The notes beneath the pieces were generated by a model. It was not told where the DNA came from. It did not search any database and saw nothing but the letters and a program-made list of their open reading frames with translations. From positions 310,001 through 374,000 of the forward strand of contig NZ_JAPWKD010000011.1 of the NCBI RefSeq assembly GCF_028283705.1: a stretch of 64,000 bases of DNA, in the 5' to 3' direction. Both the position numbers and the translations under genes were made by a program. This document shows, in pieces, positions 16,798-25,227 of the stretch. The stretch comes from Pantoea sp. (lineage in GTDB: Bacteria; Pseudomonadota; Gammaproteobacteria; Enterobacterales; Enterobacteriaceae). Every line of letters starts with the position of its first letter. Position 1 is the first letter of the stretch.

Positions 16798-17562
16798 ATG
16801 TTTGTAAGTCGTAATCTCTCGCTATTCAAAACAGTTCTGACCCTTTTATTGTTGTCATGCTTTATTTCAGTAACGGCTGAAGCCAGCGTCACCATTCAGG
16901 GAAGCCGTATTATTTATCCGGCGAATGCTAAGTCAGTTGATGTGCAGTTAAAAAATAATGACAACCTGCCTTATGTTATGCAGACATGGTTTGATGACGG
17001 TGATATTGATTCCCGACCGGAACAGACAACTCAGACACCGTTTATTGTCACTCCACCGGTATTTCGTATTCAACCCAAATCAGGCCAAATTGTTCGGGTG
17101 ATATTCAGTGGCAATCAATCTCTGCCTCAGGATAGAGAATCGGTTTTCTGGTTTAATGTCCTGCAAATCCCACCGGCAAATCGGGCAGGTGCGACACAAC
17201 AAAATGCGATGATGGTGATGTTACGCAATCGTATCAAGATCTTCTACCGCCCAGCGGCTATCGGTAAGCCGGGCAATATTTTAGACGGGCTCAAAATTCG
17301 GCACATCAGGGACAGCAAAAAAGGCAATGGTCTTGAGATTGATAATCCACAGCCGTGGCATGCCTCACTTGTTACCGTATCGCTGAAAATTGCAGGCCAG
17401 ACATTCCAAGCCCGACCGGACATGGTCGCACCATTTTCTAAACAAATATTTTGGTTTCCGGCTTCGGGTAAACACTTGCAGGGTGCGGGTGTGGCATCGC
17501 TAGCTGCTATTAATGATCAGGGAGCAAGGATAAGTGAAAATTATACGGTTGAAGTGCAGTAA
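16798..17562 (+). CDS. Periplasmic fimbrial chaperone (PapD family)
   Basis: The 254-residue product has a signal peptide (about 29 residues, ending SVTAEAS) followed by the two immunoglobulin-like domains of PapD chaperones. Recognisable are the strand with SRIIYPANAKSVDVQLKN, the YVMQTWFDD segment, the Pro-rich PPVFRIQP motif, and DRESVFWFNVLQIPP, which is the family signature. It binds newly secreted pilins by donor-strand complementation and hands them to the usher. Its end overlaps the usher start by 29 bp. Confidence 0.93.
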   Translation: MFVSRNLSLFKTVLTLLLLSCFISVTAEASVTIQGSRIIYPANAKSVDVQLKNNDNLPYVMQTWFDDGDIDSRPEQTTQTPFIVTPPVFRIQPKSGQIVRVIFSGNQSLPQDRESVFWFNVLQIPPANRAGATQQNAMMVMLRNRIKIFYRPAAIGKPGNILDGLKIRHIRDSKKGNGLEIDNPQPWHASLVTVSLKIAGQTFQARPDMVAPFSKQIFWFPASGKHLQGAGVASLAAINDQGARISENYTVEVQ

Positions 17563-20101
17563 CGTTAAATTCACTTTTTTCGCTTTAAGTATTTCCACGT
17601 ATTTCCCAGCCAAAGGTTTTTGTGATGAATATTATTTTGATTCATCACTCTTCAAAGGCTCGGCTTTTGGCCAGAATCTCGAAAGATTTAATGAGAGCAG
17701 CACACCTGCGGGAAACTATTTGGTCGATATTTACCTTAACAACCAACTGATCAAATCAGGCGTAAAGGTCAACTTCGCGGCAGGTAATGCCGGGAACAAA
17801 TCTGAGCCTTGTATTCCTGATTCCATCGCTAAGTTAATGCAAATCAAAGCAATGCCAGATGGCAAAAATGACGATCAATGCCATCCCCTTTCATGGTGGG
17901 TGAAAACCGGAAAGTGGGAATTTGACCAGTCCTCTCTGCGCTTGCAATTGATGATTCCAATGGCCGAGCTCCAGAGGATACCCAGAGGATATATTCCAGC
18001 TGCTGAGTGGGATGATGGGATGACGGCCTTATTTATTCGCCATAACACCAACTATACCTGGACGGAAAATCCAGGTACCGGTTACAGCTACCAATATCTA
18101 TGGAGTGGTATTACTGCTGGCACCAATATTGCCAACTGGCAATTTCGTCACCAGGGAAACTTACGCTACCTCCAAACCAGCAGTAGCGGCAGCAGTTATC
18201 GCTACAATGTGGTGAAAACCTGGGTCCAGCATCCACTGGAAAGCATCAATAGCCTGATGTCAATTGGGGACAACTATACCGAAAGCTCACTTTTCGGCAG
18301 CTTGTCCTTTAATGGTATCAAACTGGCGACTGATGAACGCATGTGGCCACAGGGTCGGCGTGGTTATGCGCCTGAAGTCCGGGGCGTCGCCTCCTCTAAC
18401 GCACGCGTGGTGATTAAACAGTTAAACAAAGTGATCTACGAGACGACGGTTCCTCCGGGTCCATTTGTCATCAACGATCTGTATAACACACGCAGCCAGG
18501 GTGATCTGGAAGTTGAAGTGATTGAAGCGAACGGTAAAACCTCTACTTTTACCGTGCCTTACTCCTCGGTTCCGGATTCAGTCCGTCCCGGAAACTGGCA
18601 CTATTCACTCGCTCTGGGCCGGGTACGGCAATATTACTCGGTAGATAATGCGTTCTTTGAAGGGATACTGCAAAAAGGTATCAGCAACCGCTTGACCGCC
18701 ACTGCGGGTTCACGGCTGGCCAAAGACTACCAGGCATGGTTGTTGGGGGGTGTGCTGGCAACCGAAGCGGGTGCGCTGGGTGTTAACACCACGTTCTCCG
18801 ATGCCAAAGCCGAGCAAAATAAAAATGTCACTGGCTGGCGTGCCGAAGTCAGTTATAGCAAAACATTCCAGACAGGCACTAACCTGGTGCTGGCCGCTTA
18901 CCGTTACTCCACCAGTGGGTTCAGAGACCTGGAAGATGTGCTGGGCGTAAGGCGCCAGAACCAATCAGGTGTCAGCTACTACTCAGATACTTTGCATCAG
19001 CGCAATCGCTTATCGGCCACCCTCAGCCAGTCTTTTGATGGTCTGGGGATGGTTAGTCTGAATGCCAGCACAGCAGATTACTATAATAATCAGTCACGTA
19101 TTACGCAGTTGCAGATGGGATACAGCAATACCTGGAAAAAGATTAGCTATAGCTTCAATGTCGCACGTCAACGCACATCCTATAACTACGATCGCTACAA
19201 TGTTAGCGTCAATGATTCCGATGATGACTCCAGCAAACAGAAATACACGGAAAATACCGTCTCTCTGAATATTTCTATTCCACTGAACTGGGGCAACAAC
19301 CTGTCGTCAGTGGCATACAACTATAACCAATCGAAGGAAACCCGCTCCTCAACCGTTTCATTAACCGGTTCTGCTGGACAAAACCGCGACTTCAGCTATT
19401 CAATCTACGCAGGTACCGATCAGGATCGTACAGACGGCAACAGCAATTCCACCACCTTTGGTGGCAGCGTTCAGCAGAATACGCGCGTGGGTAACTTCCG
19501 TGCCAATTATGGTCAGGGAAGTAACTATCGGCAGGCAGGCCTGGGGGCATCAGGAACCATCCTGATTCATAGCGGCGGGGTCACCCTCGGCCCTTACACC
19601 AGCGATACATTTGCCTTAATCCATGCTGATGGTGCTCAAGGTGCAGCAGTGCGCAATGGTCAGGGCGCGGTAGTCGATAGCTTTGGCTACGCCATTCTGC
19701 CCTCTCTGACACCTTATCGTGCCAATACGGTAAGTCTCGATACGCTGAATATGAGTTCGGATGCAGAACTGAGTGGTGGTAGCCAACGAGTTGTGCCCTA
19801 TGCCGGTGCAGTGGCAAAAATTAACTTCGCCACCATCCGAGGTAAAGCCGTGCTCATTAATCTGACGATGCGTAATGGTGAAGTTCCGCCGATGGGCGCT
19901 GAAGTTCGTGATGCTGATAATACATTAATTGGTGTTGTTGGCCAGGGCGGACAGTTATATGCCCGCGTACCCCATGATTCCGGCACATTAAAAGTGAATT
20001 GGGGCGAATCAGCCACCCGCACCTGTTACGTCAATTATCAGATTACAGGACGTGATGACGAAGGAATTATTCACCTCAATAGCTCATGCAGCAAGGAATA
20101 A
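17534..20101 (+). CDS. Outer-membrane fimbrial usher (FimD/PapC family)
   Basis: At 855 residues this is a full-length usher. After a signal peptide the N-terminal chaperone-binding domain begins YYFDSSLFKGSAFGQNLERF. It is followed by the beta-barrel with plug (GYAPEVRGVASSNARVVIKQ near 275-294, PPGPFVINDLY near 307-317) and the C-terminal domains with GKAVLINLTMRNGEVPPMGAEV. The last domain has the usual cysteine pair. The GTG at 17534 has AAGGATAA upstream and overlaps the chaperone gene. The usher forms the assembly pore and secretes the fimbria. Confidence 0.94.
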   Translation: MKIIRLKCSNVKFTFFALSISTYFPAKGFCDEYYFDSSLFKGSAFGQNLERFNESSTPAGNYLVDIYLNNQLIKSGVKVNFAAGNAGNKSEPCIPDSIAKLMQIKAMPDGKNDDQCHPLSWWVKTGKWEFDQSSLRLQLMIPMAELQRIPRGYIPAAEWDDGMTALFIRHNTNYTWTENPGTGYSYQYLWSGITAGTNIANWQFRHQGNLRYLQTSSSGSSYRYNVVKTWVQHPLESINSLMSIGDNYTESSLFGSLSFNGIKLATDERMWPQGRRGYAPEVRGVASSNARVVIKQLNKVIYETTVPPGPFVINDLYNTRSQGDLEVEVIEANGKTSTFTVPYSSVPDSVRPGNWHYSLALGRVRQYYSVDNAFFEGILQKGISNRLTATAGSRLAKDYQAWLLGGVLATEAGALGVNTTFSDAKAEQNKNVTGWRAEVSYSKTFQTGTNLVLAAYRYSTSGFRDLEDVLGVRRQNQSGVSYYSDTLHQRNRLSATLSQSFDGLGMVSLNASTADYYNNQSRITQLQMGYSNTWKKISYSFNVARQRTSYNYDRYNVSVNDSDDDSSKQKYTENTVSLNISIPLNWGNNLSSVAYNYNQSKETRSSTVSLTGSAGQNRDFSYSIYAGTDQDRTDGNSNSTTFGGSVQQNTRVGNFRANYGQGSNYRQAGLGASGTILIHSGGVTLGPYTSDTFALIHADGAQGAAVRNGQGAVVDSFGYAILPSLTPYRANTVSLDTLNMSSDAELSGGSQRVVPYAGAVAKINFATIRGKAVLINLTMRNGEVPPMGAEVRDADNTLIGVVGQGGQLYARVPHDSGTLKVNWGESATRTCYVNYQITGRDDEGIIHLNSSCSKE

Positions 20102-20105
20102 CCCT

Positions 20106-21434
20106 GTGCGCTTAAAAATTTATTTCCCCATATTATTTATTTTTTACTTTATTAGCTTCTCAATACAGGCGAGCTGTACCAAAATCACCAGTTCCTCTTC
20201 CTTATCTTCTGCCGCGATTGCGGCAGGATATACGGCAACATCCTGGACAGGAGCCTGTGATAACTGCAATGGAAACATAGGCTTACCTGCGGTTATAAGC
20301 ATCAACAGTGGCAGCACATTCCAGGCTTCTGGCACATTGCTGGCAAGCGCTGTCGGTAACTTCCTGACCTCAGCCAGTAATACAGCGTACACAGCCAATC
20401 AGATTTTATATCGCTGTGATGTCGCCGATGCCGATAGTTTATATGAAATGTATGCAACCAATGGCGATGACAGTTACACCGGAAAATATACCACTTCTGA
20501 AGTGGACGGGGCATATTACGATCAGGCCAAAAATGTTGCTGTGCGCATGACTAACCTCAGCACCGGAGAATATTACAGCCGTTACTGGAAGCAACGGCAA
20601 TTAACATCCGATAATTGGTACTCTGATGGTACTTATATTTACATACCCGCCAGCGCCTTCAGTAATGTGCTGTATGAAATGTTTAAGATCGATTCAACAA
20701 CTTATTATTATAATTCCAGCAACTATTGGCTTGATTCCAGGAGTCAGCCGAGGGGATATATTGCGTTCAAAGGTCCGGGACTGGATACCAATAGCCTTAC
20801 GGCCGGTATGGATAGCGCCAGCTATTTTTATGGCTGGTATGGCAACTGGCCAGGTACCTGGAGCAGCTACAGTGACGTGACCTATGTGCGTGGAGCACTG
20901 TGCGAGGTCAAGGATTATCCTTCCGTGGTCCTTTTGCCTACGGTCAGTATCAGTACACTTTCAGCCGGTGGCAGCAGTCAGGCTCCCTTCTCCGTCAGTA
21001 TTGAGTGTGAGTCAGGTGCTATTTCCAGCACCAGTACCTCCTCCTCAGGCTCTGCAAATGTCGCGATGGGTTTTTTAGTTAACCAATCAAACGCAGTCAC
21101 CCAGGCAACGAATCTGGGCCTGGTCACTTCTGGCGGCGGGCTAACCTGGTTGCTTGATACCCATTATGGTAGCAGCGGCGTGGCATCTGGCGTAGGAATC
21201 AAAATCTATAACAGTAACGGCACAGCAATAAATCTGCTGCCAGACCTCACCAGCACCGGAACAGGAAATACCCGTGGGTGGTATGCCTATAAAGATCTCA
21301 CCACGTTGGTTTCATCAGACTCCACCAGCATCTATAGCGGGGATTTCACCGCATCTCTCGAAGCCATCGATGGGCAAACTATTACAGCAGGAACAGTCAA
21401 TGCACAATTGCAAGTTGTCATCAGCTTTCAGTAA
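20106..21434 (+). CDS. Two-domain fimbrial tip adhesin
   Basis: The 442-residue product has a hydrophobic signal (residues 2-22), a long N-terminal domain of about 270 residues, and a C-terminal pilin-like domain ending in LQVVISFQ. This is the layout of tip adhesins. The N-terminal domain is rich in Tyr, Trp, Ser and Asn and contains a CDNC motif; no known lectin family was recognised. The GTG at 20106 is chosen because AAGGA lies 8 bp upstream and the signal peptide starts there; an ATG at 20052 lies inside the usher gene. It probably determines binding specificity of the fimbria. Confidence 0.8.
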   Translation: MRLKIYFPILFIFYFISFSIQASCTKITSSSSLSSAAIAAGYTATSWTGACDNCNGNIGLPAVISINSGSTFQASGTLLASAVGNFLTSASNTAYTANQILYRCDVADADSLYEMYATNGDDSYTGKYTTSEVDGAYYDQAKNVAVRMTNLSTGEYYSRYWKQRQLTSDNWYSDGTYIYIPASAFSNVLYEMFKIDSTTYYYNSSNYWLDSRSQPRGYIAFKGPGLDTNSLTAGMDSASYFYGWYGNWPGTWSSYSDVTYVRGALCEVKDYPSVVLLPTVSISTLSAGGSSQAPFSVSIECESGAISSTSTSSSGSANVAMGFLVNQSNAVTQATNLGLVTSGGGLTWLLDTHYGSSGVASGVGIKIYNSNGTAINLLPDLTSTGTGNTRGWYAYKDLTTLVSSDSTSIYSGDFTASLEAIDGQTITAGTVNAQLQVVISFQ

Positions 21435-22125
21435 GACAATGATTTTAATAATAACGATGGCTACTTTCACTGCCTCTGCTGTAGTCAATGTTGACAAAAC
21501 GAGGGTTATTTTTAACGCCTCGGCGAATATGCAGTCGATTAATTTAGTTAACAGCAGTGAAAGCCCAACCATTGTTCAGGTATGGACTGATGATGGCGAC
21601 ATCAATGCCTCGCCAGATCAAAGCAGAACACCAGTGATAGCTTTACCGCCTGTTATGAAGATGTTTCCTGGTGAACTCCGTTCACTGCGTCTGATGTTAA
21701 CATCAAGGGGGTCTATTCCTGCTGACAGAGAAAGCCTCTATTGGCTAAACATCTATCAGATACCCTCGTTGAAAAGCGATATGAGTAAAGTTGAGAAGAA
21801 GGTGGTGTTGCCCTTACGGATTCGGCTTAAGGTGTTTGTACGACCTGCAGGGCTTAATGCACCGCAGATTGCCGACCCGGCAAAAATCCAGTTTATGGCA
21901 AAAGACAGGCAGTTGGTTGTAAAGAATCCCACTCCCTGGTACATGAGTATCAATGCCACCATTGGCAGTCACGATAATTTGAAAAATCTCCTTATTGAGC
22001 CCCAATCCCAGTTAGTCGTGCCACTCAGCGAGGTGTTCAAACCAGGGGAGAAAGTTAAATATGACGTGATCGATGATAATGGCAATCCGGTAAATTACTC
22101 CACCAACATTTTACCTTTGGTGTAA
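21400..22125 (+). CDS. Second periplasmic fimbrial chaperone
   Basis: A 241-residue PapD-family protein with signal peptide (to about residue 27), the TRVIFNASANMQSINLVN first strand, and DRESLYWLNIYQIPS as the family signature. It differs widely from the first chaperone. The start at 21400 has CAGGAA upstream and overlaps the adhesin end by 35 bp; other frames upstream are not signal-like. A separate chaperone encoded right after the adhesin suggests it may be dedicated to folding the adhesin, but this is inference. Confidence 0.9.
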   Translation: MHNCKLSSAFSKTMILIITMATFTASAVVNVDKTRVIFNASANMQSINLVNSSESPTIVQVWTDDGDINASPDQSRTPVIALPPVMKMFPGELRSLRLMLTSRGSIPADRESLYWLNIYQIPSLKSDMSKVEKKVVLPLRIRLKVFVRPAGLNAPQIADPAKIQFMAKDRQLVVKNPTPWYMSINATIGSHDNLKNLLIEPQSQLVVPLSEVFKPGEKVKYDVIDDNGNPVNYSTNILPLV

Positions 22126-22131
22126 CTTTGG

Positions 22132-22163
22132 GCTGTGCTGTGCCAAATCTGGCGCAGCACAGC
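22132..22163. other. Strong hairpin after the fimbrial operon
   Basis: Fourteen paired bases (one G-T) with an AATC loop begin 6 bp after the last fimbrial stop. No T tract follows, so it may act in 3'-end stability or as a Rho-assisted end rather than as an intrinsic terminator. The remaining bases up to 22598 are AT-rich with no gene seen. Confidence 0.6.
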
Positions 22164-22598
22164 GAGGGACACATCATTGCCCTCCTCTTTCTTCCTCTTA
22201 ACTGCATGATTATTTCAGATGGAATACCAGCGCTGATACATTCGAGTTCATGTGCCAGCAGCGAAAATAGGCCACCGTTTTTGGCCCCTTTTATTAAGAC
22301 AATTCTCAGAAACAGGCCGGAAATTTAAACTGGCAAACAACAGAAGCCTATCTTATTTTACAATATCAATTAACACCAATAGCGCCATCGCATTAATGAA
22401 ACGGATATATTTTACAAAAAAATAATCCCTTGCAGCACAGAACATTATGCCAATCCCTTCAGTGAAATCCGTAAAAAAAGCCATTTCATTTTTTTCACCG
22501 CTTGCACTAAAGGAATATTGCATTAGGATTAATTGCGTAACACACATGTGATGTGAGTTGGCCGTCATGTTATTTTTTACTCATCAAGAGGATATATT

Positions 22599-22766
22599 AT
22601 GGCTGAACATAGAGGCGGTTCAGGAAATTTCGATGAAGACAAACACAAAGCATCCGAAACAGGAAAGAAAGGCGGCCAGAACAGCGGCGGCAACTTTAAA
22701 AATGACCGTGACAGAGCGTCAGACGCAGGTAAGAAAGGCGGCCAGCATAACAATCGCGGCTCCTGA
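22599..22766 (+). CDS. KGG-repeat stress-induced small protein (55 aa)
   Basis: The short, highly hydrophilic product carries two copies of the KGG stress motif: GGSGNFDEDKHKASETGKKGG and GGNFKNDRDRASDAGKKGG. This is the pattern of YciG-type general stress proteins, linked to acid and stationary-phase stress and sometimes motility; the molecular role is not settled. AGAGGA lies 7 bp before the ATG. It is monocistronic. A second gene of the same kind lies at 32754-32918. Low-complexity, disordered structure is expected. Confidence 0.88.
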   Translation: MAEHRGGSGNFDEDKHKASETGKKGGQNSGGNFKNDRDRASDAGKKGGQHNNRGS

Positions 22767-23233
22767 TCTGCGCTAACTGATTCAGGGATGATAGGCGCTG
22801 GAGCAGGGATGCTCCGTTGGAATTTTACATTCTCTACTGGCTTTTAAAATGTCTAAATATTCACAAAAAAGGGGGCTTTATTCCTTCAATTCATTCCATG
22901 AACAAAACAAGCTTCCCTTTACTGCTTGTATTAACAAAGTCATAAACCACATTTTAAAATATCACTTCAAATTTCCATTAAGATTATTCACTCTGGATAT
23001 GAAAGAGCATGAGAACCCCGCTCATTACTGGTGACTGGTCGGCAAGCCGGTGAGAATTGCGGTTTAAACCTGAATATTCCTCAAAGCAAGAGCATCGCGA
23101 TCGTGCAGGCGATGATTTTGTTAACCGCCTGATGCGGAACGATAGAATGCACTCTCGTTACCTTGCAGCTATCGTCATACTCTCTGATTAAAAAACTAAT
23201 CATCACGGTCGATTTTCTTCATTTAACATTATC
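22767..23233. other. AT-rich intergenic region without a recognised gene
   Basis: This 467-bp stretch between the KGG gene and the candidate sRNA promoter is AT-rich. A short open frame at 22849-23034 lacks a ribosome site and family features and was not accepted. Nothing else was recognised. Confidence 0.5.
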
Positions 23234-23261
23234 TTTACATCCTTCTGGCCGTTGCTAATAT
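23234..23261 (+). promoter_or_regulatory. Promoter of the candidate small RNA
   Basis: TTTACA (23234-23239) and TAATAT (23256-23261) are separated by 16 bp, close to sigma-70 consensus. Transcription would start near 23267-23269. No coding frame with a ribosome site follows before the terminator. Confidence 0.55.
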
Positions 23262-23266
23262 AGCGA

Positions 23267-23354
23267 CGCAAAGCACACACAGCAACGTGCTGCGAACGAG
23301 AGTTTTCCTGGTTTCGAATCTGATGCATTTTAACCCGCGATTCGCGGGTTTTTT
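23267..23354 (+). ncRNA. Candidate small RNA (about 88 nt)
   Basis: The segment runs from a good sigma-70 promoter to an intrinsic terminator and contains no plausible ORF. The 5' part can form a small stem (CAGCA / TGCTG around 23281-23293). A single-stranded stretch with TTTTCCTGG follows, whose UCCU core could pair with ribosome binding sites. The 3' end is a GC-rich hairpin with six T residues, which suits Hfq binding. It does not match enterobacterial sRNAs whose sequence I remember (for example MicA, RybB, OmrA, CyaR, RyhB). Expression is unproven. Confidence 0.5.
23332..23354 (+). terminator. Rho-independent terminator of the candidate sRNA
   Basis: AACCCGC and GCGGGTT arms with a GATTC loop are followed by six T residues and then CTTT. 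No plus-strand protein gene ends nearby, which is why an RNA gene is proposed. The convergent gene's stop lies at 23418. Confidence 0.8.
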
Positions 23355-23417
23355 CTTTCCGTTAACGTGAATGCTGGTCTTGAAAAACGTCGAACTTTCA
23401 GTTGCTACACTGAAAAG

Positions 23418-24203
23418 TCAGCGAGCGGTATTCCTGTTGTTAAAGATTTCCTTCGCTGCAAAGATACCGTTAAGCGCCGCCGGGAATCCGGCATAAATAG
23501 CCATCTGTTGTATGACTTCAGTAATTTCAACCGGGGTTACCCCAACATTAAGCGCTGCGCTGATATGCACTTTTAACTGCGGCTGAGCCGTGCCAAGCGC
23601 AGTCAGCATGGCAACAATAGTCAGTTCTTTAGTGCGATGATTGATCACCGTCCGGGACAAGATATCCCCGTATGAAAACTCAACCACAAACCGGGCCAGG
23701 TCAGGCGCTATCCCCATCAGGCTTTGCGTAACGTTTTTACCCGCTCCGGCACTGATCGCTTCCAGTGCCGCCATGCCAGTTGCGTAGCGGTTGTCAGAGG
23801 CAGCTTGCATTACTGGCTGAAAAGAGGAGCCACGTTCGGCTAAAACTTCTTTAGCCACCAGTATGGCGTTCCCGGCGGCAGGAAAACCCGCAAAGACCGC
23901 ACAGAGCATGATCACTTCAATCACTGCTTCAGGCTCACAGCCTGCATTAAGCGCTCCCGCAATATGATACCTGAGCTGTGGCTGCGCATTCCCCATTGCC
24001 GCAAGAGCCGCGACGGTACTCAACTGGCGGGTCTGCAAGTCAAGCTCGCTGCGTGACATGATGTCGCCATAGCAAAATTCCACCGTAAAACGGGCCAGAT
24101 CCGGTGCGACATCTTTTAATTGATTCAGTGGGCCATCATAGTCGGCTCCGCCAACCTGCTTTAACGTTGCCAGACCTGAATCATAGCGAGTTGATGTTGA
24201 CAT
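23418..24203 (-). CDS. Double carboxymuconolactone decarboxylase (CMD) domain protein
   Basis: Two tandem copies of the CMD domain are visible, at about residues 20-120 and 150-250. Each has APDLARF...EF.YGDI followed by a helix with TALG.AQPQL...H...ALN.G. The second copy is a clear internal repeat of the first. The CxxC redox pair of AhpD-type peroxidases is absent, so a peroxidase role is unlikely; a lactone or quinone-related decarboxylase or isomerase role is possible. It is divergent from a LysR gene 86 bp away, which probably controls it. Confidence 0.85.
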   Translation of the reverse strand: MSTSTRYDSGLATLKQVGGADYDGPLNQLKDVAPDLARFTVEFCYGDIMSRSELDLQTRQLSTVAALAAMGNAQPQLRYHIAGALNAGCEPEAVIEVIMLCAVFAGFPAAGNAILVAKEVLAERGSSFQPVMQAASDNRYATGMAALEAISAGAGKNVTQSLMGIAPDLARFVVEFSYGDILSRTVINHRTKELTIVAMLTALGTAQPQLKVHISAALNVGVTPVEITEVIQQMAIYAGFPAALNGIFAAKEIFNNRNTAR

Positions 24204-24276
24204 AGTTTTTTCCTGAAATGATTAAGTTGACGAACTCTACAACCCGCGAAAGGATGTGGCGAATACCCTTTCTGTG

Positions 24277-24291
24277 ATACCTTTTCGGTAT
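24277..24291. promoter_or_regulatory. LysR-type dyad overlapping the regulator's start codon
   Basis: ATACC-TTTTC-GGTAT forms a 15-bp inverted repeat of the usual LysR-box length. It lies in the divergent region and touches the ATG at 24290, so bound regulator would block its own expression. A further ATACC lies at 24263. Confidence 0.45.
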
Positions 24292-25183
24292 GAATACTTC
24301 TATCGATCTTCGCCAGTTCCGCTACTTCCTTGCAGTCAGTGAGGAGCGTAACTTCGGGCGTGCTGCCCGGCGTCTGCATATTTCTCAGCCACCGCTCAGC
24401 AGACAAATCCGGCAATTAGAAGAACAGCTGGGCGTTGAATTATTTATACGCACAGGGAGTGGTGTCACCCTGACAGCGGCAGGAGAAAAATTTCTTCCGG
24501 AAGTGAAACGCACACTGGCACAGGCAGAAAAAGCGATTGCGGCGGCCAGATCGGCACAAGACGTGACTCAGGGAAAAATCGTTATTGGCTACACCACTGT
24601 TTTTGACAGAAGCGTATTTCCCGATGTTTTTTCCCGCTTTCAGCAACGCTTTCCCCAATGGCAGCTCATCACCAAAGGCAATCACTCCATCAACCTGGTG
24701 CGGGATATCAGGAACGGCGTAATGGATGTGGCATTTATTGGTTTACATACCGATACTGCCGATCTTGCTACAGAAGTCATTCACCGAGAATCGATGGTGG
24801 TGGCCCTGCCTGCGCATCATGCCCTCACGCGTAAACGCAAAGTTAGCTTCGGCGATCTCAGTTACGAGTCAATGTTTTGGTTTGAGCGTCCGCTGAATCC
24901 CGGCTTTTATGATTATTGCCAGTCATTCTTCGATAAAATCGCTTTCCGGCCAACGATGTTGCCAGAACCACCGGATCATCACATCCTGCTTGGATTGATT
25001 GCCGAGGGGAAAGGGTTCGCGCTGATTCCCTCCTCATTGAGGAATATTAAACGGCAGGGGGTGGTGTTTCGCGAACTGAAACCGGAAGCCAGCACGCTGT
25101 CAATCGGTGTTAGCGTGGCGTTTCTCAAATCCAATACCTCCCCCGCCTTACAGGCATTGCTTGAGATGGTCAGAAGCGCATGA
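24290..25183 (+). CDS. LysR-type regulator beside the CMD-domain gene
   Basis: The 297-residue product has a textbook LysR N-terminus (DLRQFRYFLAVSEERNFGRAARRLHISQPPLSRQIRQLE, residues about 6-44) and an effector domain similar to CatR/BenM-type regulators. Such regulators often answer to aromatic acids. The ATG at 24290 is the only start that keeps the whole helix-turn-helix, although it lacks a clear ribosome site and overlaps a dyad. It is divergent from the CMD-domain gene and convergent with bdcA. Confidence 0.88.
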   Translation: MNTSIDLRQFRYFLAVSEERNFGRAARRLHISQPPLSRQIRQLEEQLGVELFIRTGSGVTLTAAGEKFLPEVKRTLAQAEKAIAAARSAQDVTQGKIVIGYTTVFDRSVFPDVFSRFQQRFPQWQLITKGNHSINLVRDIRNGVMDVAFIGLHTDTADLATEVIHRESMVVALPAHHALTRKRKVSFGDLSYESMFWFERPLNPGFYDYCQSFFDKIAFRPTMLPEPPDHHILLGLIAEGKGFALIPSSLRNIKRQGVVFRELKPEASTLSIGVSVAFLKSNTSPALQALLEMVRSA

Positions 25184-25186
25184 TAA

Positions 25187-25204
25187 CGCCCGCCAGCGCG
25201 GGCG
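25187..25204. terminator. GC-rich hairpin between convergent genes
   Basis: CGCCCGC and GCGGGCG arms with a CAGC loop start 3 bp after the LysR stop and lie 24 bp from the bdcA stop. No T tract follows on either strand, so termination is probable only by position. Confidence 0.4.
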
Positions 25205-25227
25205 AATGTTCCCGAACCCGGGATAAA

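Noticed and set aside
22849..23034. Open frame of 61 codons in the gap after the first KGG gene
   Set aside because: No ribosome site, AT-rich random-looking composition and no conserved features.
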